Assembly (NCBI GenBank): GCA_902565385.1
Contig: CACFEW010000001.1
Coordinates: 1 to 64,000, forward strand
Reading direction: 5' to 3'
Length of the DNA: 64,000 bases
Origin: an uncultured Pelagibacteraceae bacterium
Lineage (GTDB): Bacteria; Pseudomonadota; Alphaproteobacteria; Pelagibacterales; Pelagibacteraceae
This document shows positions 48,918-59,247 of this stretch, piece by piece (the first letter of the stretch is position 1; each line of letters opens with the position of its first letter). The translations under genes and the position numbers were made by a program. Below the pieces are notes generated by a model that saw only the letters and a list, made by a program, of their open reading frames with translations, searched no databases and had not been told where the DNA came from.

Positions 48918-49868
48918 TCAAGTTTTTATAGTGTCTTCTCTTGTAACAATTTTACAGGTATTTGAGCTTTTATGTGTAACAAGAGTTTGAGTAATATATT
49001 TATTATCTTTGAAATTTATACCCTTCACTAAATCACCTGATGTGATGCCTGTCGCACAGAAAATTGAGTCACCTTTAATAATTTCTTTTAAATCATATTT
49101 TTTGTTTAAATTTTCAATACCCATTAATTTAGCTCTTTTTATATCTTTCTCATTATCAAAGATAAATCTTCCCTGAAACTTGCAGTTATATGCATCAATG
49201 GCTGAAGCAGCCAAAACTCCTTCGGGCCCCCCTCCTATACCTAAAAAAATATCTACATCATATTTATCCTCAGTTACCATTAATGCTCCAGATACATCAC
49301 CATCTGAAATTAATTTCATTTTTACATTCATTCTTTTAAGTTCATCAATAATTTTTTTATGTCTTGGTCGATCTAACAAACAAGCAGTAATATGTGTTAA
49401 ATCTTTATTTAAAGAGTCTGCTATATTTTTTATATTTTTTTCTACTGAAAAATCTAAATCAGTAGCTTCAAAAGGTACTTTATTTGAAACAGCAATTTTA
49501 TCCATATAAGTTTCTGGTGCACTAAAAAGATTTCCTTTTTCTGCAATAGATATAACTGATAATGCTCCAGGTAGATTTTTTGCAACAAAATTTGTACCTT
49601 CTACAGGATCAACTGCTATATCGAGATTTAAATTTTCACCAGAACCTAATTTTTCACCTATATATAACATAGGAGCTTTATCTAATTCACCTTCACCTAT
49701 AACAACTTCTCCATTAATGGATAGTTTATTAATTTCATTTCTCATAGAATCTGTTGCAGCTTTATCAGCATTTTTTTTTTGATTTTTTCCAATAAAATTA
49801 TAACAAGCTATAGCTGCTCTTGAAGTAACCGTAATTATATCGTTTATTAATTCTTTATTTAAAGCCAC
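48918..49868 (-). CDS. glpX: Class II fructose-1,6-bisphosphatase
   Basis: GEVVIGEGELDKAPMLYIGEKLG; DIAVDPVEGTNFVAKNLPGALSV; DVDIFLGIGGGPEGVLAASAI. Confidence 0.95.
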   Translation of the reverse strand: MALNKELINDIITVTSRAAIACYNFIGKNQKKNADKAATDSMRNEINKLSINGEVVIGEGELDKAPMLYIGEKLGSGENLNLDIAVDPVEGTNFVAKNLPGALSVISIAEKGNLFSAPETYMDKIAVSNKVPFEATDLDFSVEKNIKNIADSLNKDLTHITACLLDRPRHKKIIDELKRMNVKMKLISDGDVSGALMVTEDKYDVDIFLGIGGGPEGVLAASAIDAYNCKFQGRFIFDNEKDIKRAKLMGIENLNKKYDLKEIIKGDSIFCATGITSGDLVKGINFKDNKYITQTLVTHKSSNTCKIVTREDTIKT

Positions 49869-50866
49869 TAAATTTTTTCTTTAGAGATATTTTCTGTATT
49901 TAATTTTAATTTATTTTCAAATTCATTCAGCCTTTTCCAAACTGATATAAGTTCAACAATTATAGGCCAACTTCTTACCAGATATTGGAGGGAAGTCTCT
50001 ACTCTGCCAAAAGCTCTTATAATTTGCTGAACAAAACCTAGAGTAATAGCGCCTGTTACAATTGTTGGTGCTAATGCTAGATAAGGAACAATTACCATTC
50101 CTTGCAAGTAACTCCATTTAACAGCATTGAAATAAAGATAATGAAAATACATCTTATAATGAATTTTTCTTACACCACCATATAAATCATCAATTCTCAT
50201 TGGTTGTGCATTTTCTTTAAAGTCCTCACCAAGAACTAATTCTTTTCTGTATGCAGCTTCTTCTTTTTGAATATCATATTCAATACCCGGTAATTTGATA
50301 CCCACAGCTGCGAGTATAAAAGTGCCACCTAATGCTGAAATGATAGCTACCCAAACAAGCGCATGATTAACCTCACCTATCCATGGAAGCACAGTAATGC
50401 TTTTAGATAATCCCCACAAAATTGGAGTAAATGCAATCAATGTCATTACACTTCTTAAAAGTTCTGCACCTAATCCTTCCATTATTCTAGCAAACTTTAG
50501 AGTATCTTCCTGTACTCTTTGGGATGCACCTTCTATTGATGAAGCAAAAGTCCATTTGTCATGATAAAAATCAGCCATAGCTGTTCGCCATCTAAAAGTC
50601 CAATGACTAGTAAAATAATCACTAAATATAACTACTAAGATATAAACAGCTGCAATTTTCGCGAATGTAAAAAGATAAGCGATAAATTCTTTCTCAGTAA
50701 CTGCACCCGGCTCTGCTAATGCCTTTTGCAAAGTATCATAAAACTCACCAAACCATTCATTGATTCTTACATCTAGTTGTACTTGATACCACGTAGCAGC
50801 AAGAATAAGTATTGTTCCACCAATACTCCACAAATGCCATCTTTTATCTGTAAAAAATTTAAACAT
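49868..50866 (-). CDS. SbmA/BacA-like peptide transporter family protein
   Basis: RINEWFGEFYDTLQKAL; TFRWRTAMADFYHDKW; IEGASQRVQEDTLKFARIMEGLG, a SbmA/BacA signature. Confidence 0.88.
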   Translation of the reverse strand: MFKFFTDKRWHLWSIGGTILILAATWYQVQLDVRINEWFGEFYDTLQKALAEPGAVTEKEFIAYLFTFAKIAAVYILVVIFSDYFTSHWTFRWRTAMADFYHDKWTFASSIEGASQRVQEDTLKFARIMEGLGAELLRSVMTLIAFTPILWGLSKSITVLPWIGEVNHALVWVAIISALGGTFILAAVGIKLPGIEYDIQKEEAAYRKELVLGEDFKENAQPMRIDDLYGGVRKIHYKMYFHYLYFNAVKWSYLQGMVIVPYLALAPTIVTGAITLGFVQQIIRAFGRVETSLQYLVRSWPIIVELISVWKRLNEFENKLKLNTENISKEKI

Positions 50867-50870
50867 AAAT

Positions 50871-51152
50871 CTAGTTTAAAAAATTATCTGCGTATGATTT
50901 TTTCACTACTTTTCTTTGTTTTGGTTCTATCACTTCAAAATTGATTTTATTTTTTTTAGCGTAAGTTATTGCAAGTTCTTTAGTGGTAAATTGTAATTTT
51001 ACTTCTGTATAAGTGTCAGATGAACTTTCCCATCCCATTAAAGGATTTATTGTAGGATCTTTAGTTTTAAACTCTAAAACCCATTTGTCGATTTTGCCTA
51101 AGCCAGATTGCATGGCTGTTTTATTAGGTTTATAAATTTTTGCTTTTTTCAT
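50871..51152 (-). CDS. NADH dehydrogenase 18 kDa subunit (NDUFS4-like) family protein
   Basis: AKIYKPNKTAMQSGLGKIDKWVLEF..NPLMGWESSSDTYTEVKLQFTTKELAITYAKKNKINFEV. Confidence 0.88.
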   Translation of the reverse strand: MKKAKIYKPNKTAMQSGLGKIDKWVLEFKTKDPTINPLMGWESSSDTYTEVKLQFTTKELAITYAKKNKINFEVIEPKQRKVVKKSYADNFLN

Positions 51153-51158
51153 ATATAA

Positions 51159-51235
<77 letters not shown>

Positions 51236-51328
51236 AATGAAGTACTAATACAGTAGTTATTTATTTTTTCAATGTATAAAGATGTGTAAAACAAGGGATT
51301 TTTAATCAGAATCTGTTATATAGAGCTA

Positions 51329-51775
51329 ATGATAATAACCTGTCCATGTGGTGAAAAAAAATTCGAAGTGAATGAAAACTTAATACCAGATAAAGGTAGA
51401 TTATTGAAATGTGGATCATGTGATCAAACATGGTTTTTTAATAAAAATGTCAGCGAACAAACAAATCCATTAATTGATAAGCCTATTAAACAAAAAAAGA
51501 TTTTATATAAAGATAAAAAAACTAATAAATTAATATCTAATACACCTATAAAACCAGGATCAGAATTAGTAAAATATAAGCCAAAATATAATTTTACTTT
51601 TGGAAAATTTTTAAGTTATATAATTGTTTCGATAATAACTTTTGTTGCAATTATAATTGTATTAGACACATTTAAAGATCCATTAAGTAATATTTTCCCA
51701 AATTTAGAACTAGTATTATATAATTTATTTGAGACCTTGAGAGATTTAATACTTTTTGCTAAAGATCTGAATTAA
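51329..51775 (+). CDS. Zinc-ribbon (MJ0042-type) domain membrane protein
   Basis: MIITCPCGEKKFEVNENLIPDKGRLLKCGSCDQTWFFN; single TM segment in the C-terminal half. Confidence 0.8.
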   Translation: MIITCPCGEKKFEVNENLIPDKGRLLKCGSCDQTWFFNKNVSEQTNPLIDKPIKQKKILYKDKKTNKLISNTPIKPGSELVKYKPKYNFTFGKFLSYIIVSIITFVAIIIVLDTFKDPLSNIFPNLELVLYNLFETLRDLILFAKDLN

Positions 51776-52948
51776 ATGATTAATTATTTATCGAAGCCCT
51801 TTATTTGGTTTTTTAAACTTGAAGCTGCTAGTGGTTTAGTTTTACTGTTCGCAGCAATTATTGCATTAATAATAAGTAATTCAGATTTATCAGAATTATA
51901 TTTTTCAACTTTAAATCAGTATTTATTCATTGGTATAAATGATTTTGGACTAAAATTATCAGTTCTTCATTGGATAAATGATGCTTTAATGGCAATATTC
52001 TTTTTTTTTGTCACTTTAGAGATAAAAAGAGAATTTTTGCAAGGTGAACTTTCTAATATTAAACAAGCACTACTTCCAATAATTGCAGCAGTTGGTGGAA
52101 TGTTAGTGCCTGCATTATTTTATGTATTTATCAATTTTGGAGATAGCGAAACTATGAATGGATGGGCAATACCCTCTGCTACAGATATCGCCTTTTCACT
52201 TGGAGTATTATCTTTATTAGGAAAAAGGGTACCTTTATCATTAAAAGTTTTTTTAACAGCTCTAGCAATTATTGATGATTTAGGTGCTATAGTAATTATA
52301 GCTTTATTTTATTCAGGAGACTTAAGTATTAAATATTTGAGTCTTATGTTGTTAGCTTTTTTAATATTGCTAGTAATAAATAAATTTAACATTAAAAAAT
52401 TCTTACCTTATTTAATTATTGGTATTTTCCTTTGGGATTTTACTCATAATTCTGGAATACATGCAACAATTGCAGGTGTTTTGTTAGCGATGACAATACC
52501 TCATCGAAAAAAAGAGAAAGATTTTTCTTTATTAATCAAGATTGAACATTCAATAAGCCCTTATGTTGCTTTTGGTATTATGCCTTTATTTGCTTTTGCA
52601 AATGCCGGTGTTTCTTTAGAAGGTTTATCTCTTGGATCTTTGCTAGATAAAGTACCATTAGGAATAGTTTTGGGGTTATTTTTAGGTAAGCAACTAGGTG
52701 TATTTGTTTTTTCATATGTTGCTATAAAAACAAAAATTGCTCAAATGCCAAATAATACAAGTTGGTATAATTTTTATGGTGTAGGTGTATTAACTGGCAT
52801 TGGTTTTACAATGAGTCTTTTTGTGGGAAATTTAGCTTTTATTGAAAATATGCAGTATATGGATGGCGTAAAAATTGGTGTATTAACCGGGTCACTATTA
52901 TCCACTTTATTTGGCTACTTTTTGATATTACTCACACCAAATAAGTGA
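51776..52948 (+). CDS. nhaA: Na+/H+ antiporter NhaA
   Basis: HWINDALMAIFFFFVTLEIKREFLQGELS; ATDIAFSLGVLSLLGKRVP; LAIIDDLGAIVIIALFYS. Confidence 0.97.
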   Translation: MINYLSKPFIWFFKLEAASGLVLLFAAIIALIISNSDLSELYFSTLNQYLFIGINDFGLKLSVLHWINDALMAIFFFFVTLEIKREFLQGELSNIKQALLPIIAAVGGMLVPALFYVFINFGDSETMNGWAIPSATDIAFSLGVLSLLGKRVPLSLKVFLTALAIIDDLGAIVIIALFYSGDLSIKYLSLMLLAFLILLVINKFNIKKFLPYLIIGIFLWDFTHNSGIHATIAGVLLAMTIPHRKKEKDFSLLIKIEHSISPYVAFGIMPLFAFANAGVSLEGLSLGSLLDKVPLGIVLGLFLGKQLGVFVFSYVAIKTKIAQMPNNTSWYNFYGVGVLTGIGFTMSLFVGNLAFIENMQYMDGVKIGVLTGSLLSTLFGYFLILLTPNK

Positions 52949-52957
52949 TTTATAAAA

Positions 52958-53503
52958 ATGAAAAAATTTACAATCATAGGAATAACTATAATTATGTTTT
53001 TTTTTAAAAACTCAGTTGCTGCAAACTATGACAAAATTTTTTTTGACTTTAAGATAAATAGTATCACTGGAGAGGTTATTGATTTAAATGACTATAAGGA
53101 TAAGGTAGTTATGGTTGTAAATACTGCTAGTTATTGTGGTTTTACAAAACAATATGCTGAGTTACAAACACTTTGGGATAATTACAAATCTAAAGGTTTT
53201 ATTGTTTTAGGTATTCCATCTAATTCTTTTAATCAAGAAAAAAAGTCAAATACTGAAGTTAAAGAATTTTGCGATGTAAATTTTGATATAGATTTTCCAT
53301 TAACCTCAATTACCGATGTAAAAGGTGAAAATGCTCATGAAATATATCAGTGGGCAAAAGAAAATTATGGAAAATCAGCAGTTCCAAAGTGGAATTTTTA
53401 TAAAATTTTAATTAATCGACAAGGAAAGATTGAAGATACTTTTTCATCCTTAACAAATCCAATGTCTAAGAAAATAACAAATATAATTGAAAAAATCTTA
53501 TAA
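52958..53503 (+). CDS. Glutathione peroxidase family protein
   Basis: VNTASYCGFTKQYAELQTLW; IPSNSFNQEKKSNTEVKEFC; KWNFYKILINRQGK. Confidence 0.92.
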   Translation: MKKFTIIGITIIMFFFKNSVAANYDKIFFDFKINSITGEVIDLNDYKDKVVMVVNTASYCGFTKQYAELQTLWDNYKSKGFIVLGIPSNSFNQEKKSNTEVKEFCDVNFDIDFPLTSITDVKGENAHEIYQWAKENYGKSAVPKWNFYKILINRQGKIEDTFSSLTNPMSKKITNIIEKIL

Positions 53504-54268
53504 ATTAATCGTTAATCCATCATGAGCAGGAATAACATTCTTTGGTAAAACCTTTTTAAGCTCATTATAATCTAGCACAGGAGATAAGTTAGTTAAGATT
53601 GCTTTCTTGGGTTTAAATTTTTTTATTATAGATAAAGATACCTCTAAATTGAAATGAGATGGATGTGGCTTGTACCATAAACAATCAATTATCAAATATT
53701 TAAGACTTTTAAAATATTTATAATCTTTGTTATAAATTTTACTTACATCACTTATATAGGCAATTTTTTTATCTATAATAAAACAATTAGATTTGACTTT
53801 TCCATGATCAACTTTGATTGATCTTATCTTCATAATCTTATTATTATTTCTAACTGATAAATTATTTTTTAGTTTATGTAATTTTAAAGTAGCTGGATAC
53901 TCTCTTGAATAACTTTTGAAAATATATGAAAAAGTCTTTTTTAAATAATCAGAGGTATCTTTATCAGCATATACATTTAATTGTTTTTTTGTATTAATAT
54001 AAAATGTCCTTAAATCATTAATACCGTGTGTTTGATCACCATGCATATGTGAATATAAAACTTTATCTATTCTTTTTATTTTATGTCTTAATAATTGATG
54101 TCTTAAATCTGGGGATGTATCAATAAGAATATTTTCGTTAGAGGTTTTTATAAAACCGGAGCACCTTGTTCGATAATTTTTTTTGTTTTTAGGATCACAA
54201 TTTCCAAAGAAACCATCTGGTCTTGGCACACCCATTGAACTACCACATCCTAGTATGATAAATTTCAT
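53498..54268 (-). CDS. MBL-fold metal-dependent hydrolase (PhnP-like)
   Basis: ILGCGSSMGVPRPDGFFGNCDPKN; YSHMHGDQTHGINDLR. Confidence 0.9.
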   Translation of the reverse strand: MKFIILGCGSSMGVPRPDGFFGNCDPKNKKNYRTRCSGFIKTSNENILIDTSPDLRHQLLRHKIKRIDKVLYSHMHGDQTHGINDLRTFYINTKKQLNVYADKDTSDYLKKTFSYIFKSYSREYPATLKLHKLKNNLSVRNNNKIMKIRSIKVDHGKVKSNCFIIDKKIAYISDVSKIYNKDYKYFKSLKYLIIDCLWYKPHPSHFNLEVSLSIIKKFKPKKAILTNLSPVLDYNELKKVLPKNVIPAHDGLTINL

Positions 54269-54274
54269 AATATT

Positions 54275-55036
54275 TTAATTAAAGAATAATCTATTAAAGT
54301 TGTTCGAAGTGAAATCTATAAGATCTGATTTGGATACACCTTTAATTTGCGCTAATTTTTCTGCTGTAAAATCAATAAAAGATGGTTCATTTTTTTTTCC
54401 TCGATTAGGAACAGGTGCAAGATATGGACTATCGGTTTCTATTAAGACTCTATCTAAAGGTAATGATCTGAAAGTTTCTTGTAAATCAGTGGAGTTTTTA
54501 AAAGTTATAATTCCACTTGCTGAAAAATAAGAATTCAATGTAAGAAGTTTTTCTGAAAATTTTTTTGATCCAGTAAAACAGTGCATCAAAATTCTTGGGT
54601 GATGTCCTTTATACTCATTGAGTATATTAAAGGTATCATCTTCTGCATCTCTTGAATGTACGATAATAGGAACGTCACACTCTATTGCTGCTTCAATATG
54701 TGTTTTAAAACTAGTTATTTGTTTCTCTTTATCACTGTTATTATAGTAATAATCTAATCCCGTTTCTCCTATTCCAATTATTTTAGGATTTTCTTTAAGA
54801 CTTTTAATTATTTCATTCTTAGTTATCGTATTAGTGTCACTTTCATGTGGATGTATACCTACTGTTCCATATATGATCTCATCTTTATTGACTATATCTT
54901 TAATTCTAGAAAAACTCTCAAAAGATGTAGATATAGTTAATAACTTTTTAATACCAACATCTTTGGATCTTTTAAGCACATTTGAAAGATCACTAAGTAG
55001 CGGTTCATGATCTAGATGGCAATGTGAGTCAATCAT
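54275..55036 (-). CDS. TatD family hydrolase
   Basis: MIDSHCHLDHE; GIGETGLDYYY; HCFTGSKKFSEKLL; RVLIETDSPYLAPVPNRGKKNEP. Confidence 0.95.
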   Translation of the reverse strand: MIDSHCHLDHEPLLSDLSNVLKRSKDVGIKKLLTISTSFESFSRIKDIVNKDEIIYGTVGIHPHESDTNTITKNEIIKSLKENPKIIGIGETGLDYYYNNSDKEKQITSFKTHIEAAIECDVPIIVHSRDAEDDTFNILNEYKGHHPRILMHCFTGSKKFSEKLLTLNSYFSASGIITFKNSTDLQETFRSLPLDRVLIETDSPYLAPVPNRGKKNEPSFIDFTAEKLAQIKGVSKSDLIDFTSNNFNRLFFN

Positions 55037-56570
55037 TTTCTTTTTCTATTTTCTTAATTAATATATCTATCTTATTTATCATATTACCCTTAATAATAAA
55101 TTCATTATTAGATATAGTTTCTAATTTGATATCTTTTTCTGATAAATTAAAAATTTTTAATGCTTTCAATGATGTTTCGGGAATGATTGGATAAAGTAAA
55201 AAGCTAATTTTCCTGACTATTTCTAACGTTGTGTAAACTATAGTATTTAACCTAATTAAATTATCCTTTTTTTTCCATGGCTCTTGATCATTAAAGTATT
55301 TGTTTGCGTCAAACAGAGAATTAACAATAAAATTTATATAAAAATTTATATTTTGTTCATTTATCTTAGACCTTATAGTATCTAAATTTTTTTGAAATTT
55401 ATTTAATATCTTCAAATCATCGGGTTGAAAATCAATTTTTGCAGGAATTTTTGCATCACAATTTTTTATCGCAAAAGCAGTAACTCTTTGACATAAATTA
55501 CCATAATTATTTGCTAAATCGCTATTTATACAATCTTCAAGTCTATCTTGAGAAATATTACCATCGTTTCCAAATGAAACTTCTTTGACCAAATAATATC
55601 TCAAAGGGTCTAAACCGTATTTTTCAATAATTTTTAATGGATCTAAAATATTTCCCTTAGATTTTGACATTTTTTCTTCACCAGATAATATCCAACCATG
55701 ACCATAAACTTTTTTTGGTAATTCAATTTTAGCAGCTAAAAGGAAAGCTGGCCAATAAACTGCATGAAATCTTAGGATATCTTTACCAATCAAATGGATA
55801 GATGCTGGCCAAAATTTTTTAAAAAGTTCATCATTTGTATCTGGATAATTTAAAGCACTTAAATAATTTGTTAATGCATCGAGCCATACATAAATAATAT
55901 GTTTATCGTTACTAGGAACTGGAATTCCCCATGTAAAAGTTTTACGACTTACAGAAAGATCTTTAAGACCACTTTTTACAAAACTAATTACCTCGTTTTT
56001 TCTAGACTCAGGTAATATAAAATCTGGATTATTTTCATAGAATTCTAATAAAGGTTTTTGCCATTTAGAAAGTCGAAAAAAATAAGACTCCTCCTCTATC
56101 CATTCAACGTTAGATTTTGACGATTTTGCAATTTTTTTTCCATCTAATTCTTCTATTTCATCTTCATTGTAAAAAGCCTCATCTGAGACTGAATACCATC
56201 CAGAATAATTTGATAAATAAATGTCATCATTTTTTTCAAGAAGAGACCAGAGATGCTGAACTGTTTTTTTATGTCGATCCTCAGTAGTTCTTATAAAATC
56301 CGTATTAGATAAATTTAATGTTTTTGAGAGATCTTTAAATGTTTGACTAATTTGATCGCAGAATTCCTTGGGCTTCTTACCCGCTTTTTCAGCTGATCTT
56401 TGTATCTTTAAACCATGCTCATCTGTACCAGTTAAAAAATGAACTTTATAATCATCAATTGATTTAAATCGTGCGAAAAAGTCAGCTATAATACTAGAAT
56501 ATGCATGCCCCATATGAGGTTTTCCTGATGGGTAATATATTGGAGTAGTAATATAAAAATTTTTATCCAT
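55029..56570 (-). CDS. metG: Methionyl-tRNA synthetase
   Basis: FYITTPIYYPSGKPHMGHAYSSIIADFFAR; KMSKSKGN. Confidence 0.97.
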   Translation of the reverse strand: MDKNFYITTPIYYPSGKPHMGHAYSSIIADFFARFKSIDDYKVHFLTGTDEHGLKIQRSAEKAGKKPKEFCDQISQTFKDLSKTLNLSNTDFIRTTEDRHKKTVQHLWSLLEKNDDIYLSNYSGWYSVSDEAFYNEDEIEELDGKKIAKSSKSNVEWIEEESYFFRLSKWQKPLLEFYENNPDFILPESRKNEVISFVKSGLKDLSVSRKTFTWGIPVPSNDKHIIYVWLDALTNYLSALNYPDTNDELFKKFWPASIHLIGKDILRFHAVYWPAFLLAAKIELPKKVYGHGWILSGEEKMSKSKGNILDPLKIIEKYGLDPLRYYLVKEVSFGNDGNISQDRLEDCINSDLANNYGNLCQRVTAFAIKNCDAKIPAKIDFQPDDLKILNKFQKNLDTIRSKINEQNINFYINFIVNSLFDANKYFNDQEPWKKKDNLIRLNTIVYTTLEIVRKISFLLYPIIPETSLKALKIFNLSEKDIKLETISNNEFIIKGNMINKIDILIKKIEKEND

Positions 56571-57492
56571 TTAAAATTTTATATTCAAATTCCATAAATA
56601 AAGACTCTTCATCTAAATTAAATTTTTTAGTGTCATTTATTCTCTTTAAAAAATAATCATAATATTCAAAAGTTCTTGATTTTGCTAATTTTACTTTTGT
56701 TAAAAAATAAAACTCAAAATATTGAAATATTATATCTTTAATTAAAGCATCTTTTTTATACAAATTATCTTTAATAACAAGTTTTAGAAATCTTTTTAAA
56801 TCATAATCCTTTAAATCATGTTTCTGTATTTTAAAAAATTCAATTAAATGATACATTTGTCCAGGTGTTAAATAATAGTTTATCAAATCTTTATTAATAA
56901 ATTTCATAATATCATTATCTAAAATCTTATTAATAACTGAAATCGAGGTTTTGTGATCTAAAGATATTCTAAAATTGATACATCTAGATTTTAAAGTAGG
57001 TAAAATAAATCTATCGTTATTTATCAATATAAAATAAGTGTTTGATGGTGGTTCCTCTAAAACTTTCAAAAGTGCATTAATAGAGGAAATATTTAATGTT
57101 TCGATATTATCTATAATTATAAATCTTTCCTTGTTATTAAAAGATGATTTATTCAAATTATTAATCAATTCTCTAATTTGATTAATATCAATATTTTTTT
57201 TTTCACTTAAGGTATCAACTAATAATAAGTTGGGATTTGATCCATTTATTACAAGCTTATAAGATTTATTGTCAGGATTAATTTTGGACTCCTTAATAAT
57301 ATAGGGATATTCTTCGTTAATTGACAAAATATAATTTACTAAATGAAATGCTAAAGTTGACTTACCCAAACCCTTGTCACCACTAAGTAAAATTTTTGTA
57401 GGTAATCTTTTTTTCTTATAAAGTTCAACAAATTCTAACAGATAGTTGTCGAGTGAAAACAAATTAGTTTGATTTATAGGACTTAGGCTCAT
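56563..57492 (-). CDS. holB: DNA polymerase III delta' subunit
   Basis: ILLSGDKGLGKSTLAFHLVNYIL (Walker A); ALLKVLEEPPSNTYFILINND; LKSRC. Confidence 0.9.
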   Translation of the reverse strand: MSLSPINQTNLFSLDNYLLEFVELYKKKRLPTKILLSGDKGLGKSTLAFHLVNYILSINEEYPYIIKESKINPDNKSYKLVINGSNPNLLLVDTLSEKKNIDINQIRELINNLNKSSFNNKERFIIIDNIETLNISSINALLKVLEEPPSNTYFILINNDRFILPTLKSRCINFRISLDHKTSISVINKILDNDIMKFINKDLINYYLTPGQMYHLIEFFKIQKHDLKDYDLKRFLKLVIKDNLYKKDALIKDIIFQYFEFYFLTKVKLAKSRTFEYYDYFLKRINDTKKFNLDEESLFMEFEYKILNG

Positions 57493-58103
57493 TTTATCAA
57501 TTTTTCAATTTTCTTTAAAACGTATTTTTCATTAAACTTAATATCTAAATTTGAGTCAATTATTTGGTATTTTCTTTTATTTTTATTTGATAGTTTTACA
57601 AAACCTTTTTGAACTTTATCGTAAAAATTTTTTTTGAAATTATCATACCGGTTAGTAGATTTTCTTAATCTAAGTCGCTTTACCATATTTTTATGATTTA
57701 CTAGGTTTAAAAAAGTAAAAGAGACTTTAAAATTTGATAAGATATGTTTGTTAATACTATTTATTAAATCTAAATTTACACCCATACCATAGTGTTGATA
57801 CGCAATAGTTGAATCAACAAATCTATCTATTAATATAATTTTTTTTTTGTAATATTTTCTTAATAGACTAATATTTTCACTTCTAGAAGCTAAATAAAGC
57901 AGCAAATCTGTATTTTTATTAAAATTGGATTTTTTATTAAGTATCAATTTTCTTATTTTTTCTGAATTTAAACTTCCTCCTGGTTCTCTGATCTTGATAA
58001 AAGAAAGTTTCTTTTTTTTAAGATATTTTGAAATTTTATCTAAATGATGAGTCTTCCCACTTCCTTCAATACCCTCGAAAACAATAACAGGTTTTCTAGA
58101 CAT
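57489..58103 (-). CDS. tmk: Thymidylate kinase
   Basis: VIVFEGIEGSGKTHHLDKIS; IREPGGSLNSEKIRKLIL; LIDRFVDSTIAYQHYG. Confidence 0.95.
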   Translation of the reverse strand: MSRKPVIVFEGIEGSGKTHHLDKISKYLKKKKLSFIKIREPGGSLNSEKIRKLILNKKSNFNKNTDLLLYLASRSENISLLRKYYKKKIILIDRFVDSTIAYQHYGMGVNLDLINSINKHILSNFKVSFTFLNLVNHKNMVKRLRLRKSTNRYDNFKKNFYDKVQKGFVKLSNKNKRKYQIIDSNLDIKFNEKYVLKKIEKLIK

Positions 58104-59247
58104 CGCCCCAGATTAAATAATTCAATGATTTAATTAATCTAGTAAAAATATTTACTTTTTGAACATCGTTAGACGCTAATAGATCATATTCACCTATCAA
58201 TTCTTGATCATATACCACCCTATAAGTTCCAATTTTTTGATTTTTTTTAATCGGCGCTTCTACTGGTCCGTCATATTTCAAGGATATTTTTAATAATCTT
58301 TTTTTTGCCTTTTTGATTGTTTTATAAATATCAGTATCAACATGCACATCAACAAAGCTTTGTTTACCAAGCCATACCTCTACTTTATCAATAGGTTTAT
58401 TAGCTTTATTTATCTCAACTAGATCAAAATTTGTTAATCCATAAGTTAATAATCTTGAACTTTCTCTGGATCTTGAACTTTTGGTTTCAAATCCGCTTCC
58501 GACAGCAATTAATCTTCTCCCCTTTCTATTAATTGACGACGCTAAAGAATATTTTTCAACAGCTAAGTAACCTGTTTTAATACCATCGGCACCAATATTT
58601 TTGTAAAGAAGAGGATTTCTGTTACCTTGTGTAATTGGATCACCTCCTGTTCTATTCCACGTAAATTCTTTTTCTGCAAACCACTCATAATATTTTGGAT
58701 GTTCCTTAATTAAATAATTAGACATGATTAAGATATCTCTAACCGTTGAATAATTGTCTGGATCATTAATTCCAGATGAGTTAGCGAAGTTTGTATTTTC
58801 CATTCCTAATTCTTTTGCTTTAGATGTCATTAAGATTGCAAATTCTTCCTCAGTACCAGCTATTCCTTCCGCAAGTGCAATACATGCATCATTACCAGAT
58901 GCAACAATTATACCTAATAGTAAATCCTCTACAGAAACTTCATCACCAACCATTATAAACATAGATGAATAACCTGCGGTTGATAATCTCCATGCTTTTT
59001 CAGAAATTATAAATCTATCATCTAAAGATAGATCACCTGATTTTATTAAATCAAAAGCAATTATTGATGTCATTATCTTAGTCATTGAAGCTGGATAAAT
59101 TGATCTATCTGGATCTTTTTCATATAAAATTTCTCCAGATAAGAAATCTTGTAATATTGCTGTTCTAGCTTTTATGTCAATATTCGCATTAACAGAAAAA
59201 ATTAAAGATAAATATAATGAGATAATGATAAAATTTTTTTTAAGCAT
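58096..59247 (-). CDS. D-alanyl-D-alanine carboxypeptidase (penicillin-binding protein 5/6 family)
   Basis: YPASMTKIMTSIIAFD (SxxK); ASGNDAC (SGN); GADGIKTGYLAV (KTG). Confidence 0.94.
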   Translation of the reverse strand: MLKKNFIIISLYLSLIFSVNANIDIKARTAILQDFLSGEILYEKDPDRSIYPASMTKIMTSIIAFDLIKSGDLSLDDRFIISEKAWRLSTAGYSSMFIMVGDEVSVEDLLLGIIVASGNDACIALAEGIAGTEEEFAILMTSKAKELGMENTNFANSSGINDPDNYSTVRDILIMSNYLIKEHPKYYEWFAEKEFTWNRTGGDPITQGNRNPLLYKNIGADGIKTGYLAVEKYSLASSINRKGRRLIAVGSGFETKSSRSRESSRLLTYGLTNFDLVEINKANKPIDKVEVWLGKQSFVDVHVDTDIYKTIKKAKKRLLKISLKYDGPVEAPIKKNQKIGTYRVVYDQELIGEYDLLASNDVQKVNIFTRLIKSLNYLIWGDV